This document shows positions 18,050 to 26,697 of a stretch of 64,000 nt of DNA, one piece after another (within the stretch, counting starts at the first letter, position 1; each line of letters starts with the position of its first letter). A program made the position numbers and the translations under genes. Source of the stretch: an uncultured Sinobacteraceae bacterium. GTDB taxonomy: Bacteria; Pseudomonadota; Gammaproteobacteria; Nevskiales; Nevskiaceae. The stretch lies in the NCBI GenBank assembly GCA_903822975.1, contig CAIJRD010000018.1, positions 38,827 to 102,826 on the forward strand, in the 5' to 3' direction. The notes below the pieces were generated by a model. That model ran no database searches and had not been told where the DNA came from. It was given only the letters and a program-made list of their open reading frames with translations.

Positions 18050-18163
18050 CGCGCAGTAGCGTCGGCCACGTCGTGCAACTTTCCGTCGTTTTTTGAAGTA
18101 TCGACGATCGCCGTTGGTGCGCCGCGGGGTGCCGCAGGCGCAGCCGCCACGCGACATTGCAGC

Positions 18164-19174
18164 TTAGGTTTCTGAGGCATTGACGACGGCCGGTGTCGCC
18201 AACAGCTCGACCAGCGCGGCTTGCGCGGCATCCAGGCCGACGGTGTTCGGTCGATCGCGATCGATGCTCGCGCTGTCGCTGCTGCGCAGCCAGACCTGAT
18301 TCGCACCGACTGCGCCGGTCAGCTCCGGCACCGTTGCGCCATAGAGACTCAGTTGCGGCGTGCCCAGCGCTGCGGCCAGATGCGCCAGTCCGGTATCCAC
18401 ACCCACACAGGCGCGCGCATGCGCGATCCAGCCCGCCAACTCGGTGAGTCCGAGTTTCGGCAGCACCAGCCCCTGACCGGCCGCCGCGATGGCCTCCGCA
18501 TCGGCCCGCTCGGCGGCGTTGCCCCAGGGCAGGACCGGGCGCAATCCGCGCAGCGACAGCCACGCGGCCAACAAACTCCAGTTCGATACCGGCCAGCGTT
18601 TGCCGGCCCAGGTGGTGCCGTGCAGCAGCAACACGTAGGGCGTGACCAGTTCGGGTTTTGTGAACTGTTCGCGACGCAGGCCGGCATCGGGTGCGGAGGT
18701 CGGCACGTCGTAGCCGAGCGCCTGCGCGAACAGACTGCGTGCACGCTCGATGGCATGCGCCACGTCGTGCGGTGGGACCGGGTAGCGCCGCTGGTAAAAC
18801 CACGCCGCCAGCGGCTCGCGCGCGCTGTGCCGGTCGGGGCCTGCGACCGGGCCACGGGCACGGGTGGCCAGCCAGGCACTCTTCACCAGTCCCTGCGCGT
18901 CGATAACAAGGTCATATTCGCGACTGCGCAGGTTTTTGCGAAATGCTGCCCAGTCGCCGCCAAACACCGTGCGCGGCAGATGTTGGCGCCAGGCACGCAG
19001 ATTGCAGACCGGCACTCGATCGACTGCGCCATGCCAGGCCGGGATTTCCGCAAACGCCTGTTCGCACAGCCAATCGCACTTTAAATCCGGCACTTGGCGC
19101 TGGGCGTCGCTCAGCGCGGGCAGTGCATGCAGGATGTCGCCCAGAGACGAAGTCTTGACGATCAGTACTTGCAT
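18164..19174 (-). CDS. waaC: Lipopolysaccharide heptosyltransferase I
   Basis: 336 residues, GT9. The N-terminus VLIVKTSSLGDILHALPALSDAQ is nearly invariant in WaaC, followed by CDWLCEQAFAEIPAWH, YDLVIDAQGLVKSAWL, the ADP-heptose site LLLHGTTWAGKRWPVSNW, and GVDTGLAHLAAALGTPQLSLYGAT. It transfers the first L,D-heptose to Kdo2-lipid A in the cytoplasm. The start ATG at 19174 fits exactly. Convergent with the GT2 gene across 114 bp and divergent from the TPR gene across 120 bp. Confidence 0.94.
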   Translation of the reverse strand: MQVLIVKTSSLGDILHALPALSDAQRQVPDLKCDWLCEQAFAEIPAWHGAVDRVPVCNLRAWRQHLPRTVFGGDWAAFRKNLRSREYDLVIDAQGLVKSAWLATRARGPVAGPDRHSAREPLAAWFYQRRYPVPPHDVAHAIERARSLFAQALGYDVPTSAPDAGLRREQFTKPELVTPYVLLLHGTTWAGKRWPVSNWSLLAAWLSLRGLRPVLPWGNAAERADAEAIAAAGQGLVLPKLGLTELAGWIAHARACVGVDTGLAHLAAALGTPQLSLYGATVPELTGAVGANQVWLRSSDSASIDRDRPNTVGLDAAQAALVELLATPAVVNASET

Positions 19175-19294
19175 TGAAAAGCCGGAGGGCTGCCCTGTAG
19201 AAACTTGCTGTTATAGTAATTTGCATGACGCCCTCGCGCTCTAAGCTGGCGTTCCTTCCCATTTTTTTGCCTGCTTGTTGATTAGGATCTATTT

Positions 19295-20359
19295 GTGAAA
19301 TTTCCCCTCAGCACGATGTTCAAAGGCGTCTGTCTGTTCGCCGCTGTCAGTATGGTCGGCGTCTTGCCGACCGCCGCGTTCGCAGCTTCCGCCGTGGAAG
19401 ATGCGCAATCACTGGTCGCCCAAGGCGATCTCGCCGGTGCGCTCAAGCGGCTCGATCGCTATCTCGCCAGTTCGCCGCAGGATGCCGAAGCCCGCTTCAC
19501 CCGTGGCCTGGTGCTGGTAAAACTGAACAAGACCAGCGACGCCATCAAGGCCTTTGCCGATCTCACCCGCGACTACCCGCAGTTGCCTGAGCCCTACAAC
19601 AATCTTGCTGTGCTGTACGCCCAACAGGGCGATTACGAGAAAGCGCGCTCGGCGCTGGAAGCCGCGCTCGCCACACATCCGAGCTATGCCACGGCGCACG
19701 AGAACCTCGGCGACATCTACGCCGCCCTGGCTGGCGCCGCCTACAACCGCGCGTTGTCGCTCGACGGCGCCAATCAAGGCGTTCGCTACAAGCTCTCGCT
19801 GATCAGCCAGCTCAATGGCACGCCACCGCCACCGGCCCAGCAGGCTGCCGCTCCCGCCCCGGCCCCCGCCGCGGCACCGACCAGTGCAATGCCACAAGTC
19901 GCCGCACCGGCGATGGCGCCGCCGGCATCGGCTGCGCCGGCGATTGGTGCCGCGGCTGCGGCTGCAGCACCCGCACCCGCTGCTGAAGCGCCGGCGACGC
20001 CGGCCGCCGAAATGCCGGTCGACACCACCGGCATCCAGACGCTGCTCAGTGGCTGGTCGCAGGCCTGGTCGTCGCAGAATGCCGAGGCCTATCTGGCCTA
20101 CTACTCGCCGAACTTCAAACCCGAGCAGGGTCTGACCCGCGAGACCTGGATGACGATGCGCCGCGAGCGCATCTCCAAGCCCTCACAGATCAGCGTCGTC
20201 ATTCATGATCCCGAGATCACCGGCGTTGATGCGACGCATGCGCAGGTCAGCTTCACGCAGGACTATCGCGCCGACAAGCTGGCCGACAAGGTGACCAAGG
20301 TGCTCGACCTGGAAAACACCGACGGCAGCTGGAAGATCGTGCGCGAAAGCGTGCATTGA
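19295..20359 (+). CDS. Periplasmic TPR protein with C-terminal NTF2-like domain
   Basis: 354 residues, starting at GTG 19295 after AGGATC. A signal peptide ends near AAFAASA. Residues about 33-160 form TPR-type helices (AEARFTRGLVLVKLNK, PEPYNNLAVLYAQQGDYEKAR, ATAHENLGDIYAALA). An Ala/Pro-rich linker of about 70 residues follows. The C-terminal about 110 residues (SGWSQAWSSQNAEAYLAYYS to SWKIVRESVH) are an NTF2/SnoaL-like fold, as found at the end of Cds6-type L,D-transpeptidases. The next gene carries a homologous domain and starts within a few bases of this stop, so the pair probably works together in the cell wall. Confidence 0.84.
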   Translation: MKFPLSTMFKGVCLFAAVSMVGVLPTAAFAASAVEDAQSLVAQGDLAGALKRLDRYLASSPQDAEARFTRGLVLVKLNKTSDAIKAFADLTRDYPQLPEPYNNLAVLYAQQGDYEKARSALEAALATHPSYATAHENLGDIYAALAGAAYNRALSLDGANQGVRYKLSLISQLNGTPPPPAQQAAAPAPAPAAAPTSAMPQVAAPAMAPPASAAPAIGAAAAAAAPAPAAEAPATPAAEMPVDTTGIQTLLSGWSQAWSSQNAEAYLAYYSPNFKPEQGLTRETWMTMRRERISKPSQISVVIHDPEITGVDATHAQVSFTQDYRADKLADKVTKVLDLENTDGSWKIVRESVH

Positions 20360-20382
20360 ACCGCAGGCTGAGCGGCGCCGTG

Positions 20383-21621
20383 ATGCGCATCGGCGCCGCG
20401 CCTTTGTCACTGCTGTGTCTGGTTGCCGCCGCACTGCTGCCGACCGGCTCGGCAGCCGCTGGCAGCAATGGCGCCGCCGTCGACATGCTGGAATCGGCTC
20501 GCGCCGATGCCTTGGCGGGTCTTACGCCGGAGCGGCAATTGCAGATGGCGGTTGCCGCCATCCATGCCGGCCACGACGGCGAGGCCTTGAAGGAACTGTC
20601 CGATCTGCTGCAACGCGAACCGAATTTTCGCCTTGCCCATCTGCTGTACGGGCAATTGCTGGCGATGCGTTCCGGTGTCGCCGACGCAGTACCGCCGCTG
20701 AGCGACGCCGACAACGCACGACTGCGCGAACTGGACGATGAGTACCGGGTTCGCGTCGACGCCGCGGGATTCACCCCGCCGCCGGACCACCTGCCGCGCG
20801 AGATCGTCGCGCTCGAAGGCAGCTCGCGCTACGCGCTGTTGGCCGATCTCTCGCGCTCGCGGCTGTATGTCATCAGCAATGCCGGTGGCAGCCTGCAGGT
20901 GGTGGACGATTTCTACTCGACGCTGGCGCGCAACGGCTACGGCAAGCACAGTTCCGGCGACTTGCTGACGCCGGTCGGCGTCTATCGCGCGACCACATTC
21001 ACGCCCGGCAGCGCGCTGCCTGCGTTTTACGGGTCCGGCGCATTTCCGCTGAACTATCCGAACCTGTGGGACCGCTTGAAAGGTCGTACCGGTTACGGCA
21101 TCTGGCTGCATGGCGTGCCATCCGACACCTATTCGCGACCGCCGCGCGCGAGCGAGGGTTGTGTGGTTTTGGCGAATGAAGATTTGCTGTCGCTGAAGCG
21201 CTTCATCAGCGTCGGCGAGACACCGGTGATCTTCAGCGATCACGTCGACTGGGTCGCGGCCGACACGCAGCAAGCACGTCGCGCGGAAATGGAAGCGCGT
21301 ATCGAAAGCTGGCGTGCGGCCTGGGCGCAGCACGATCTGGCCACCTATGCCGATTTTTACGCCGACGACTATCGCGGCGACGACGGTTCTGCAAAACCGC
21401 ACTTCAGCGACGCCAAGCTCTCGGCTGCCGCTGATGCGCAGCACGAGGTGCGCCTGAGCGAGATCAATCTGCTGGCCTACCCGGGGCAGGACGATCTGAT
21501 GCTGGCGCAATTCACCCAGGAATTCAGCGTCGATCAGATCTCCACCGTGTCGCATCGCGACCAGTACTGGCAGCACCAGGCCGACGGCCGCTGGAAAATC
21601 CTGCGCGAGGAAATCCGCTAA
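20383..21621 (+). CDS. L,D-transpeptidase (YkuD) family protein with C-terminal NTF2-like domain
   Basis: 412 residues from the ATG at 20383, which gives a clean signal peptide ending ...SAAAG; a TTG overlapping the upstream stop (20356) is an alternative. The YkuD domain contains GDLLTPVGVYR, YGIWLHGVPSDTY (His243) and S-E-G-C-V (Cys260). The catalytic His and Cys are present, but the usual S-H-G-C has Glu at the second position. The tail (ESWRAAWAQHDLATYADFYA to WKILREEIR) is homologous to that of the preceding protein. Predicted to crosslink peptidoglycan or anchor proteins to it in the periplasm. Confidence 0.87.
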   Translation: MRIGAAPLSLLCLVAAALLPTGSAAAGSNGAAVDMLESARADALAGLTPERQLQMAVAAIHAGHDGEALKELSDLLQREPNFRLAHLLYGQLLAMRSGVADAVPPLSDADNARLRELDDEYRVRVDAAGFTPPPDHLPREIVALEGSSRYALLADLSRSRLYVISNAGGSLQVVDDFYSTLARNGYGKHSSGDLLTPVGVYRATTFTPGSALPAFYGSGAFPLNYPNLWDRLKGRTGYGIWLHGVPSDTYSRPPRASEGCVVLANEDLLSLKRFISVGETPVIFSDHVDWVAADTQQARRAEMEARIESWRAAWAQHDLATYADFYADDYRGDDGSAKPHFSDAKLSAAADAQHEVRLSEINLLAYPGQDDLMLAQFTQEFSVDQISTVSHRDQYWQHQADGRWKILREEIR

Positions 21622-21933
21622 CCACTCCGCAAACGGCTGACGCCATTAAAGGCTGACACCGTAACGCAGTGCGTGGCGGCAATCGTCGCAAGTTGCCGCC
21701 AGCCCGCGTTTCGACCAGACGACGATTCCAGCCCCGGCGACGCAACAACCGCGCAGTCATCCCAAACGACGAGCGCCGACTGCGGAATCCGGCGCAATCG
21801 GTGGCAAGTTGATCGTCTCAGCAATACCGACAGCCTCCGCATGCCCGCTCGTGCACGGCGAATTTGAAAGATCCGGTTGAATCCCGCGACTTCGGTTCAA
21901 ACTAGGCTTACAGCACTTTTCGAGTAGCCCGCC
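21622..21933. other. 312-bp intergenic region
   Basis: Lies between the L,D-transpeptidase and the ABC exporter. I see no credible gene, tRNA or strong terminator. It presumably holds the promoter of the exporter, but I could not pick -35/-10 elements with confidence. Confidence 0.6.
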
Positions 21934-23772
21934 TTGTCACCCTCCCATCGCAGCCGCTCCAGTCAGCGTGCCAGCGTTGCCGCAGACGCGGCACCGCCGC
22001 TTCGCATCGGCAACACCTTGCGCGCATTGCGCCCGTACCTAGCCGAATTTCCGGGACGCGTCGCACTGGCGCTGGGCCTGATGTTGGCCGCGAAAGGGGC
22101 CGGCGTGTACCTGCCGCAGCTGCTGAAGCATCTGGTCGATCGGCTCGCACCGGGCCACGGCGAAGTGATCACCGTGCCGTTGGCTTTGCTGTTCGCCTAC
22201 GGTGCCGCGCGGTTTGCCAACGTGTTGCTCGGCGAACTGCGCGATGTCGTGTTCGGCCGCGTGGCCGAGCGCGCGCAGCGTCGCTCGGCGCTACGCGTGT
22301 TCGAGCATCTGCATGCGCTGGATCTCGACTTCCATCTGTCGCGCCGCACCGGCGGTCTCGCACGCGACATCGAGCGCGGCGTCGACGGCATCAACTTTCT
22401 GCTGCGTTTCCTGACCTTCAACATCGTGCCGACCTTGATCGAAATCGCCTTGGTCGCCGGCATCCTGTGGGCGCAGTACGACATCCGGTTCGCCGTGATC
22501 GCGTTCGTCTCGGTGGTGGCCTATATCGGCTTCTCGATCTGGGTTACCGAGTGGCGCACGCGCTTCGTACGCGAGGCCAATGAATCCGACGCACGCGCAA
22601 ATGCGCGCTCGGTCGACAGCCTGCTCAATTACGAGACCGTCAAGTACTTCGGCAACGAGCGCTTCGAAGCGCAACGCTACGACGACAGCATGGCGCAGTG
22701 GGAACAGGCAACCGGGGCAAACCGACGTTCGCTGGCGGCACTCAACTGCGGCCAGTCACTGATTGTCGCCGGCAGCATCACCGCGATGATGTGGCTCGCC
22801 GCGACCGACGTGATCCAGGGTCATATGACGACCGGCGGCTTCGTCGCGGTCAATGCCTACATGGTGCAGCTGTTCGTCCCGCTGAACTTCCTGGGCTTCG
22901 TCTATCGCGAGATCCGCCGTGCGCTGACCGACATGCAGAAGATGTTCGGCCTGCTGGCGCAGCCGTCGAAAATCGTCGACGCGCCGGCGGCCAAGACGCT
23001 GCAGGCTCGGCGCGCGCGCGTCAGCTTCGAGCAGGTCAGCTTCGGCTACTCGCCGGCGCGGCGCATTCTCGACGGCATCAGCTTCGAGATTCCGGAGGGC
23101 GGCAAGCTGGCCATCGTCGGCGCCAGCGGCGGCGGCAAGTCGACCATCGCGCGGCTGTTGTTCCGCTTCTACGATCCGGACGCCGGGCGTGTCTGCATCA
23201 ATGGCGAGGACCTGCGCGGTCTCACCCAGGACAGCCTGCGCCGGCTGATCGGCGTGGTGCCGCAAGACACCGTGCTGTTCAACGATACGATTGCGTACAA
23301 CATCGGCTACGGCCGACCCGACGCGAGCCGCGCCGAGATCGAACGCGCCGCGCGTGCCGCCCACCTCGACGGCTTCATCGCGCAGCTGCCGGAAGGCTAC
23401 GAGACGCGGGTCGGTGAACGCGGACTGAAAGTGTCCGGTGGCGAGAAACAGCGCATCGCGATCGCGCGTGCACTGCTGAAGGATCCGCCGATCCTGATTC
23501 TGGACGAAGCGACTTCGTCGCTGGATTCGACCGCCGAGGCGGCGATTCTCGGCGCGCTGCGCGAGGCCACCGAGCGGCGCACGACGCTGGTGATCGCACA
23601 TCGCCTGTCGACCATTACCGACGCCGACCAGATTCTGGTGCTGGACCAGGGCCGCATTGTCGAGCGCGGCACGCACGAAGGTCTGCTGGCCGAAAATGCC
23701 GCCTACGCCAAACTGTGGAATCTGCAGTTGCGCGAACGCGTGGCGCAGCGCGCGGTCGAAGTGCCGGCCTAG
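21934..23772 (+). CDS. ABC exporter, Atm1/ABCB7 type (half transporter)
   Basis: 612 residues. The membrane domain spans about 35-330, with the Atm1-family stretch NYETVKYFGNE (232-242) that contributes to glutathione-like substrate binding. The ATPase domain has Walker A GASGGGKST (396-404), Q-loop PQDTVLF, signature KVSGGEKQRIAIARAL and Walker B ILILDEATSSLD with the catalytic Glu, plus H-loop IAHRLST. All key residues are intact, unlike the ABC ATPase at 26698. Bacterial Atm1 homologs export glutathione conjugates or polysulfides. The likely start is TTG 21934; upstream in-frame alternatives are poor. Confidence 0.92.
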   Translation: MSPSHRSRSSQRASVAADAAPPLRIGNTLRALRPYLAEFPGRVALALGLMLAAKGAGVYLPQLLKHLVDRLAPGHGEVITVPLALLFAYGAARFANVLLGELRDVVFGRVAERAQRRSALRVFEHLHALDLDFHLSRRTGGLARDIERGVDGINFLLRFLTFNIVPTLIEIALVAGILWAQYDIRFAVIAFVSVVAYIGFSIWVTEWRTRFVREANESDARANARSVDSLLNYETVKYFGNERFEAQRYDDSMAQWEQATGANRRSLAALNCGQSLIVAGSITAMMWLAATDVIQGHMTTGGFVAVNAYMVQLFVPLNFLGFVYREIRRALTDMQKMFGLLAQPSKIVDAPAAKTLQARRARVSFEQVSFGYSPARRILDGISFEIPEGGKLAIVGASGGGKSTIARLLFRFYDPDAGRVCINGEDLRGLTQDSLRRLIGVVPQDTVLFNDTIAYNIGYGRPDASRAEIERAARAAHLDGFIAQLPEGYETRVGERGLKVSGGEKQRIAIARALLKDPPILILDEATSSLDSTAEAAILGALREATERRTTLVIAHRLSTITDADQILVLDQGRIVERGTHEGLLAENAAYAKLWNLQLRERVAQRAVEVPA

Positions 23773-23922
23773 GGCGCAGTCGTAGTCGGATCAGGTCACT
23801 GAGCGACACGACCGCGCGCTAGCGCAAGTATTTCGGTCTTGCGGCTTCACGCCGCCGCCGAATTCGACTAAGTTGCTCGTGCTTGGAGGATTCGTGCGTT
23901 CTCACGCGCTCAAATAAAAACT

Positions 23923-24759
23923 ATGGCCACATTCGGCGGCTTCGACCTTAAACAACGCCTGGCAGCAAAGCTCATCACGCCCGAAATCGAGGCGCTGATG
24001 GAGCGTGTGCCAAAGCCCACCGGCAGCTTCGGCTACGACGCCTGGGGCTACAACGAGGACACCACCAAGTTCGCTGTGGCGGTGTGGAAACTGCTGTACG
24101 ACAAATACTTCCGTGTCGAGGCCAGTGGCCTGGAGAACATCCCCGCACGTGGCCGCGTGCTGCTGGTGCCGAACCATAGCGGTCAGCTGCCGTTTGATGG
24201 CTTGATGATCGGGGTCGCCGCCGCCACCAATCCGCACGGTCCCCGCGCGGTGCGCGGCATGATCGAGCGCTTCTTCCCGACCGTTCCCTGGCTCGGCAAT
24301 CTGATGAATGCGATGGGCGGCGTGATCGGCGATCCGCTCAATTGCTCGAAGATGCTCGAAGCCGAAGAGGCGATCATGGTGTTTCCGGAAGGTGTTCGCG
24401 GCTCCGGCAAGCTCTACAAGGAGCGCTACCAGTTGCAGCGCTTCGGCACCGGCTTCATGTACTTGGCGATGAATCACAAAACACCGATCGTGCCGGTTGC
24501 GGTGGTCGGCGCCGAGGAGACCATGCCCGCGCTGGCCAACATCAAACCGATCGCGAAGCTGCTCGGCATCCCGTATTTTCCGCTGCTGCCGCTATACGCG
24601 CCGCTGCCCGCAAGAATTCATCTGCAATTCGGCAAGCCGATGTTGTTCGACAACGTCGATGCCAGCGAAGGCGCGGTGTGCGAGCGCGTGGAGCAGGTCA
24701 AACACGCCATTCATACGATGATTCAGGAGGGCCTGGCTGCGCGCCAGAGCGTGTTCTAA
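23923..24759 (+). CDS. PlsC-like phospholipid/glycerol acyltransferase
   Basis: 278 residues. The acyltransferase core has VPNHSGQLPFDG (block I), EEAIMVFPEGVRGSGK (block III, substrate phosphate binding) and KTPIVPVAVVGAEE (block IV). Block I here is N-H-x6-D rather than the H-x4-D of E. coli PlsC. This spacing, as I recall, occurs in a recognised branch of the family. There is no obvious signal or long TM helix; probably a peripheral inner-membrane enzyme acylating a lysolipid or glycolipid. It ends exactly where the next gene (SDR) begins, so the two form a tight pair. Confidence 0.85.
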   Translation: MATFGGFDLKQRLAAKLITPEIEALMERVPKPTGSFGYDAWGYNEDTTKFAVAVWKLLYDKYFRVEASGLENIPARGRVLLVPNHSGQLPFDGLMIGVAAATNPHGPRAVRGMIERFFPTVPWLGNLMNAMGGVIGDPLNCSKMLEAEEAIMVFPEGVRGSGKLYKERYQLQRFGTGFMYLAMNHKTPIVPVAVVGAEETMPALANIKPIAKLLGIPYFPLLPLYAPLPARIHLQFGKPMLFDNVDASEGAVCERVEQVKHAIHTMIQEGLAARQSVF

Positions 24760-25824
24760 ATGAGTGCCTCCGCAAAAAAGAACGTGACGAAAACTGCTGC
24801 CCCTAAACCGGCCAGACCGGCGAGCAAAGCCGCAGCCAATCCAGTCGCCGCGAGTGCCGCAGTAATAGCCGGCGGTCGCAAGACCGTTCTGGTGACCGGT
24901 GCGGCCGGTTCGCTGGCAAAGCGCGTGATCGCCAAACTGCACGGTGAGCACGAAGTGATCGCGGTGGATTTCCGCAGCAAGGTGGAGACCGACGCCGGCA
25001 TCCCGAGCTATCTGGTCGAGTTGCACAAGCGCGGCTTCGAGGATGTGTTCAACAAGCACAAAATCGACGCGGTCATTCACATCGGCCGCATCTTCACCCA
25101 CGAGAAAACGCGTCAGCAGCGTTACAACGCTAACGTGCTCGGCACCAAGCGGCTGCTCGACCTGTGCCTGAAATACGGCGTCGGGCAGGCGATCATTCAT
25201 TCGAGTTATTTCGTTTACGGCGCTTCGGCCTACAACCCTTCGCTGCTGGACGAGGACGCGCCGCTGAAGGCCACCGAGATCACCCAAGACTTGATCGACT
25301 CGGTCGAGTTGGAGAGTCTCGCCAACATCTACCTTTGGAAACATCCGCAGCTCAACATCACCATTCTGCGACCCTGCAATGTTCTTGGGCCGGGCGTGCG
25401 CAACAGCATGTCGATCCTGCTGTCACGGCCACTCGCACCGGTACTGGTGGGGTTCTCGCCGCTGATGCAGTTTCTGCACGTCGACGACATGGCCGAGGCG
25501 ATCCTGCAGGCGTTCCGGCAGAATCATCCGGGAATCTACAACGTCGCGCCCGAAGACTACGTGCCGTTCCAGGAAGCGGTGAGCCAGTGCGGCTGCAGTC
25601 GCCTGCCGATTCCGTCGATCCCACCGGCGTTGCCGAAGATGATCAGCAATGCGCTCAACTGGAACGCGTTTTTTCCGCCCTACCTGATCAACTACTTCAA
25701 GTACCCGGTGATCCTCGACGGCAGCCTGTTCCGCAAGACGTTCGGTTGGAAGCCGCGGCGCAATCTCAATGATATTTTCAGCTTCTACCGCAAGCAGAAG
25801 CTGGTGGTCAGCGGGTCGTCATAG
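24760..25824 (+). CDS. Extended SDR / NAD-dependent epimerase-like protein with atypical active site
   Basis: 354 residues. After a Lys/Ala-rich 40-residue leader, TVLVTGAAGSLAKRV is the Rossmann glycine motif, VIHIGRI and YNANVLGTKRLLDLC follow, and IIHSSYFVYGASAY is the usual catalytic-Ser/Thr strand. The segment where the YxxxK pair is expected reads ITQDLIDSVELESLANIY, without the Tyr-x3-Lys arrangement. The C-terminus HPGIYNVAPEDYVPF resembles epimerase/dehydratases. The ATG follows the acyltransferase stop with no gap, so the two products probably act in one lipid-related step. Reaction not assignable. Confidence 0.8.
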   Translation: MSASAKKNVTKTAAPKPARPASKAAANPVAASAAVIAGGRKTVLVTGAAGSLAKRVIAKLHGEHEVIAVDFRSKVETDAGIPSYLVELHKRGFEDVFNKHKIDAVIHIGRIFTHEKTRQQRYNANVLGTKRLLDLCLKYGVGQAIIHSSYFVYGASAYNPSLLDEDAPLKATEITQDLIDSVELESLANIYLWKHPQLNITILRPCNVLGPGVRNSMSILLSRPLAPVLVGFSPLMQFLHVDDMAEAILQAFRQNHPGIYNVAPEDYVPFQEAVSQCGCSRLPIPSIPPALPKMISNALNWNAFFPPYLINYFKYPVILDGSLFRKTFGWKPRRNLNDIFSFYRKQKLVVSGSS

Positions 25825-25917
25825 CGCGGACCTATCAGCACAAAAGCAAGAATTCACTTCACGGCGGCACCGGTCGCCGTTAAATTAATCGTCGAGAAAC
25901 CCCATCGAGCACGAGCC

Positions 25918-26445
25918 ATGAGCAAAGCGATTTCGATCAAGCAGCACAGCAACGACACGCCGAAGGCAAGCTATCGCACGCACATCGACATTCCCGAGAA
26001 GAAGCGCACCGCGCTGATCGCGCTGCTGAACCAGCAGCTCGCCGATACCTTCGATCTTTTCAGCCAGATCAAGCAGGCGCACTGGAACGTCAAGGGCATG
26101 CATTTCATTGCCTTGCACGAGTTGTTCGACAAGCTCGCCGAGGAAGCCGAGGACTACACCGACGATATCGCCGAGCGTGCGACCGCGCTGGGCGGCGTGG
26201 CGCTGGGAACCGCACGCATGGCGGTCGCGCATTCGCGCCTGCCGGAGTTTCCTGGCATCGGCATCGAGGGGAGCGAAGCACTCGCGGGCCTGATCGAACG
26301 TTTTGCGCTGCTCGCCAACAGCACGCGCGCGGCGATCGACGAAGCCACCGAACTGAAGGACGCGGATACCGCCGACCTGTTCACCGGAATCTCGCGCGGA
26401 CTCGACAAGAGCCTCTGGTTCCTGGAAGCGCATCTTCAGGCCTGA
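25918..26445 (+). CDS. dps: Dps-family DNA-protecting ferritin-like protein
   Basis: 175 residues. The Dps ferroxidase signature is present: QIKQAHWNVKGMHFIALHELFDKLAEEAEDYTDDIAERA, with His at the first metal site and Asp/Glu ligands spaced as in the family. The Lys-containing N-terminal tail (MSKAISIKQH) may aid DNA binding. Dps forms a 12-mer that oxidises and stores iron with H2O2 and protects DNA in stationary phase. A long GC-rich hairpin with a short T-run follows the stop. Monocistronic by spacing. Confidence 0.94.
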   Translation: MSKAISIKQHSNDTPKASYRTHIDIPEKKRTALIALLNQQLADTFDLFSQIKQAHWNVKGMHFIALHELFDKLAEEAEDYTDDIAERATALGGVALGTARMAVAHSRLPEFPGIGIEGSEALAGLIERFALLANSTRAAIDEATELKDADTADLFTGISRGLDKSLWFLEAHLQA

Positions 26446-26460
26446 TCGACACGCGTCCGC

Positions 26461-26504
26461 GCGCGACTTGAAGGCAGACGACGACCCGTCTGCTTTCGTC
26501 GCGC
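26461..26504 (+). terminator. Probable intrinsic terminator of dps
   Basis: Inner stem GCAGACG (26474-26480) / CGTCTGC (26487-26493) with a 6-nt loop, followed by TTTC. An outer pair GCGCGAC / GTCGCGC (26461-26467 / 26498-26504) extends the structure. It lies 16-60 bp after the dps stop. The T-run is short, so efficiency is uncertain. Confidence 0.6.
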
Positions 26505-26697
26505 GTCGGCTCGGCCTGGCGCTCCAACAAGTCTGATTCACGGCTTAGCGCCAGCACCGCGGCGCGGCAGCGCCGCCGAGCCCGACGATCGATGACGTCG
26601 GTCTGTTTGCGGTCGGGGCCTTGCCTGCGGCTGGCCTTATAATCGCCTCCTACGCGCCCACTCACTGCATTCGCAGTGCCGCGTTCCACCTGCTCCA

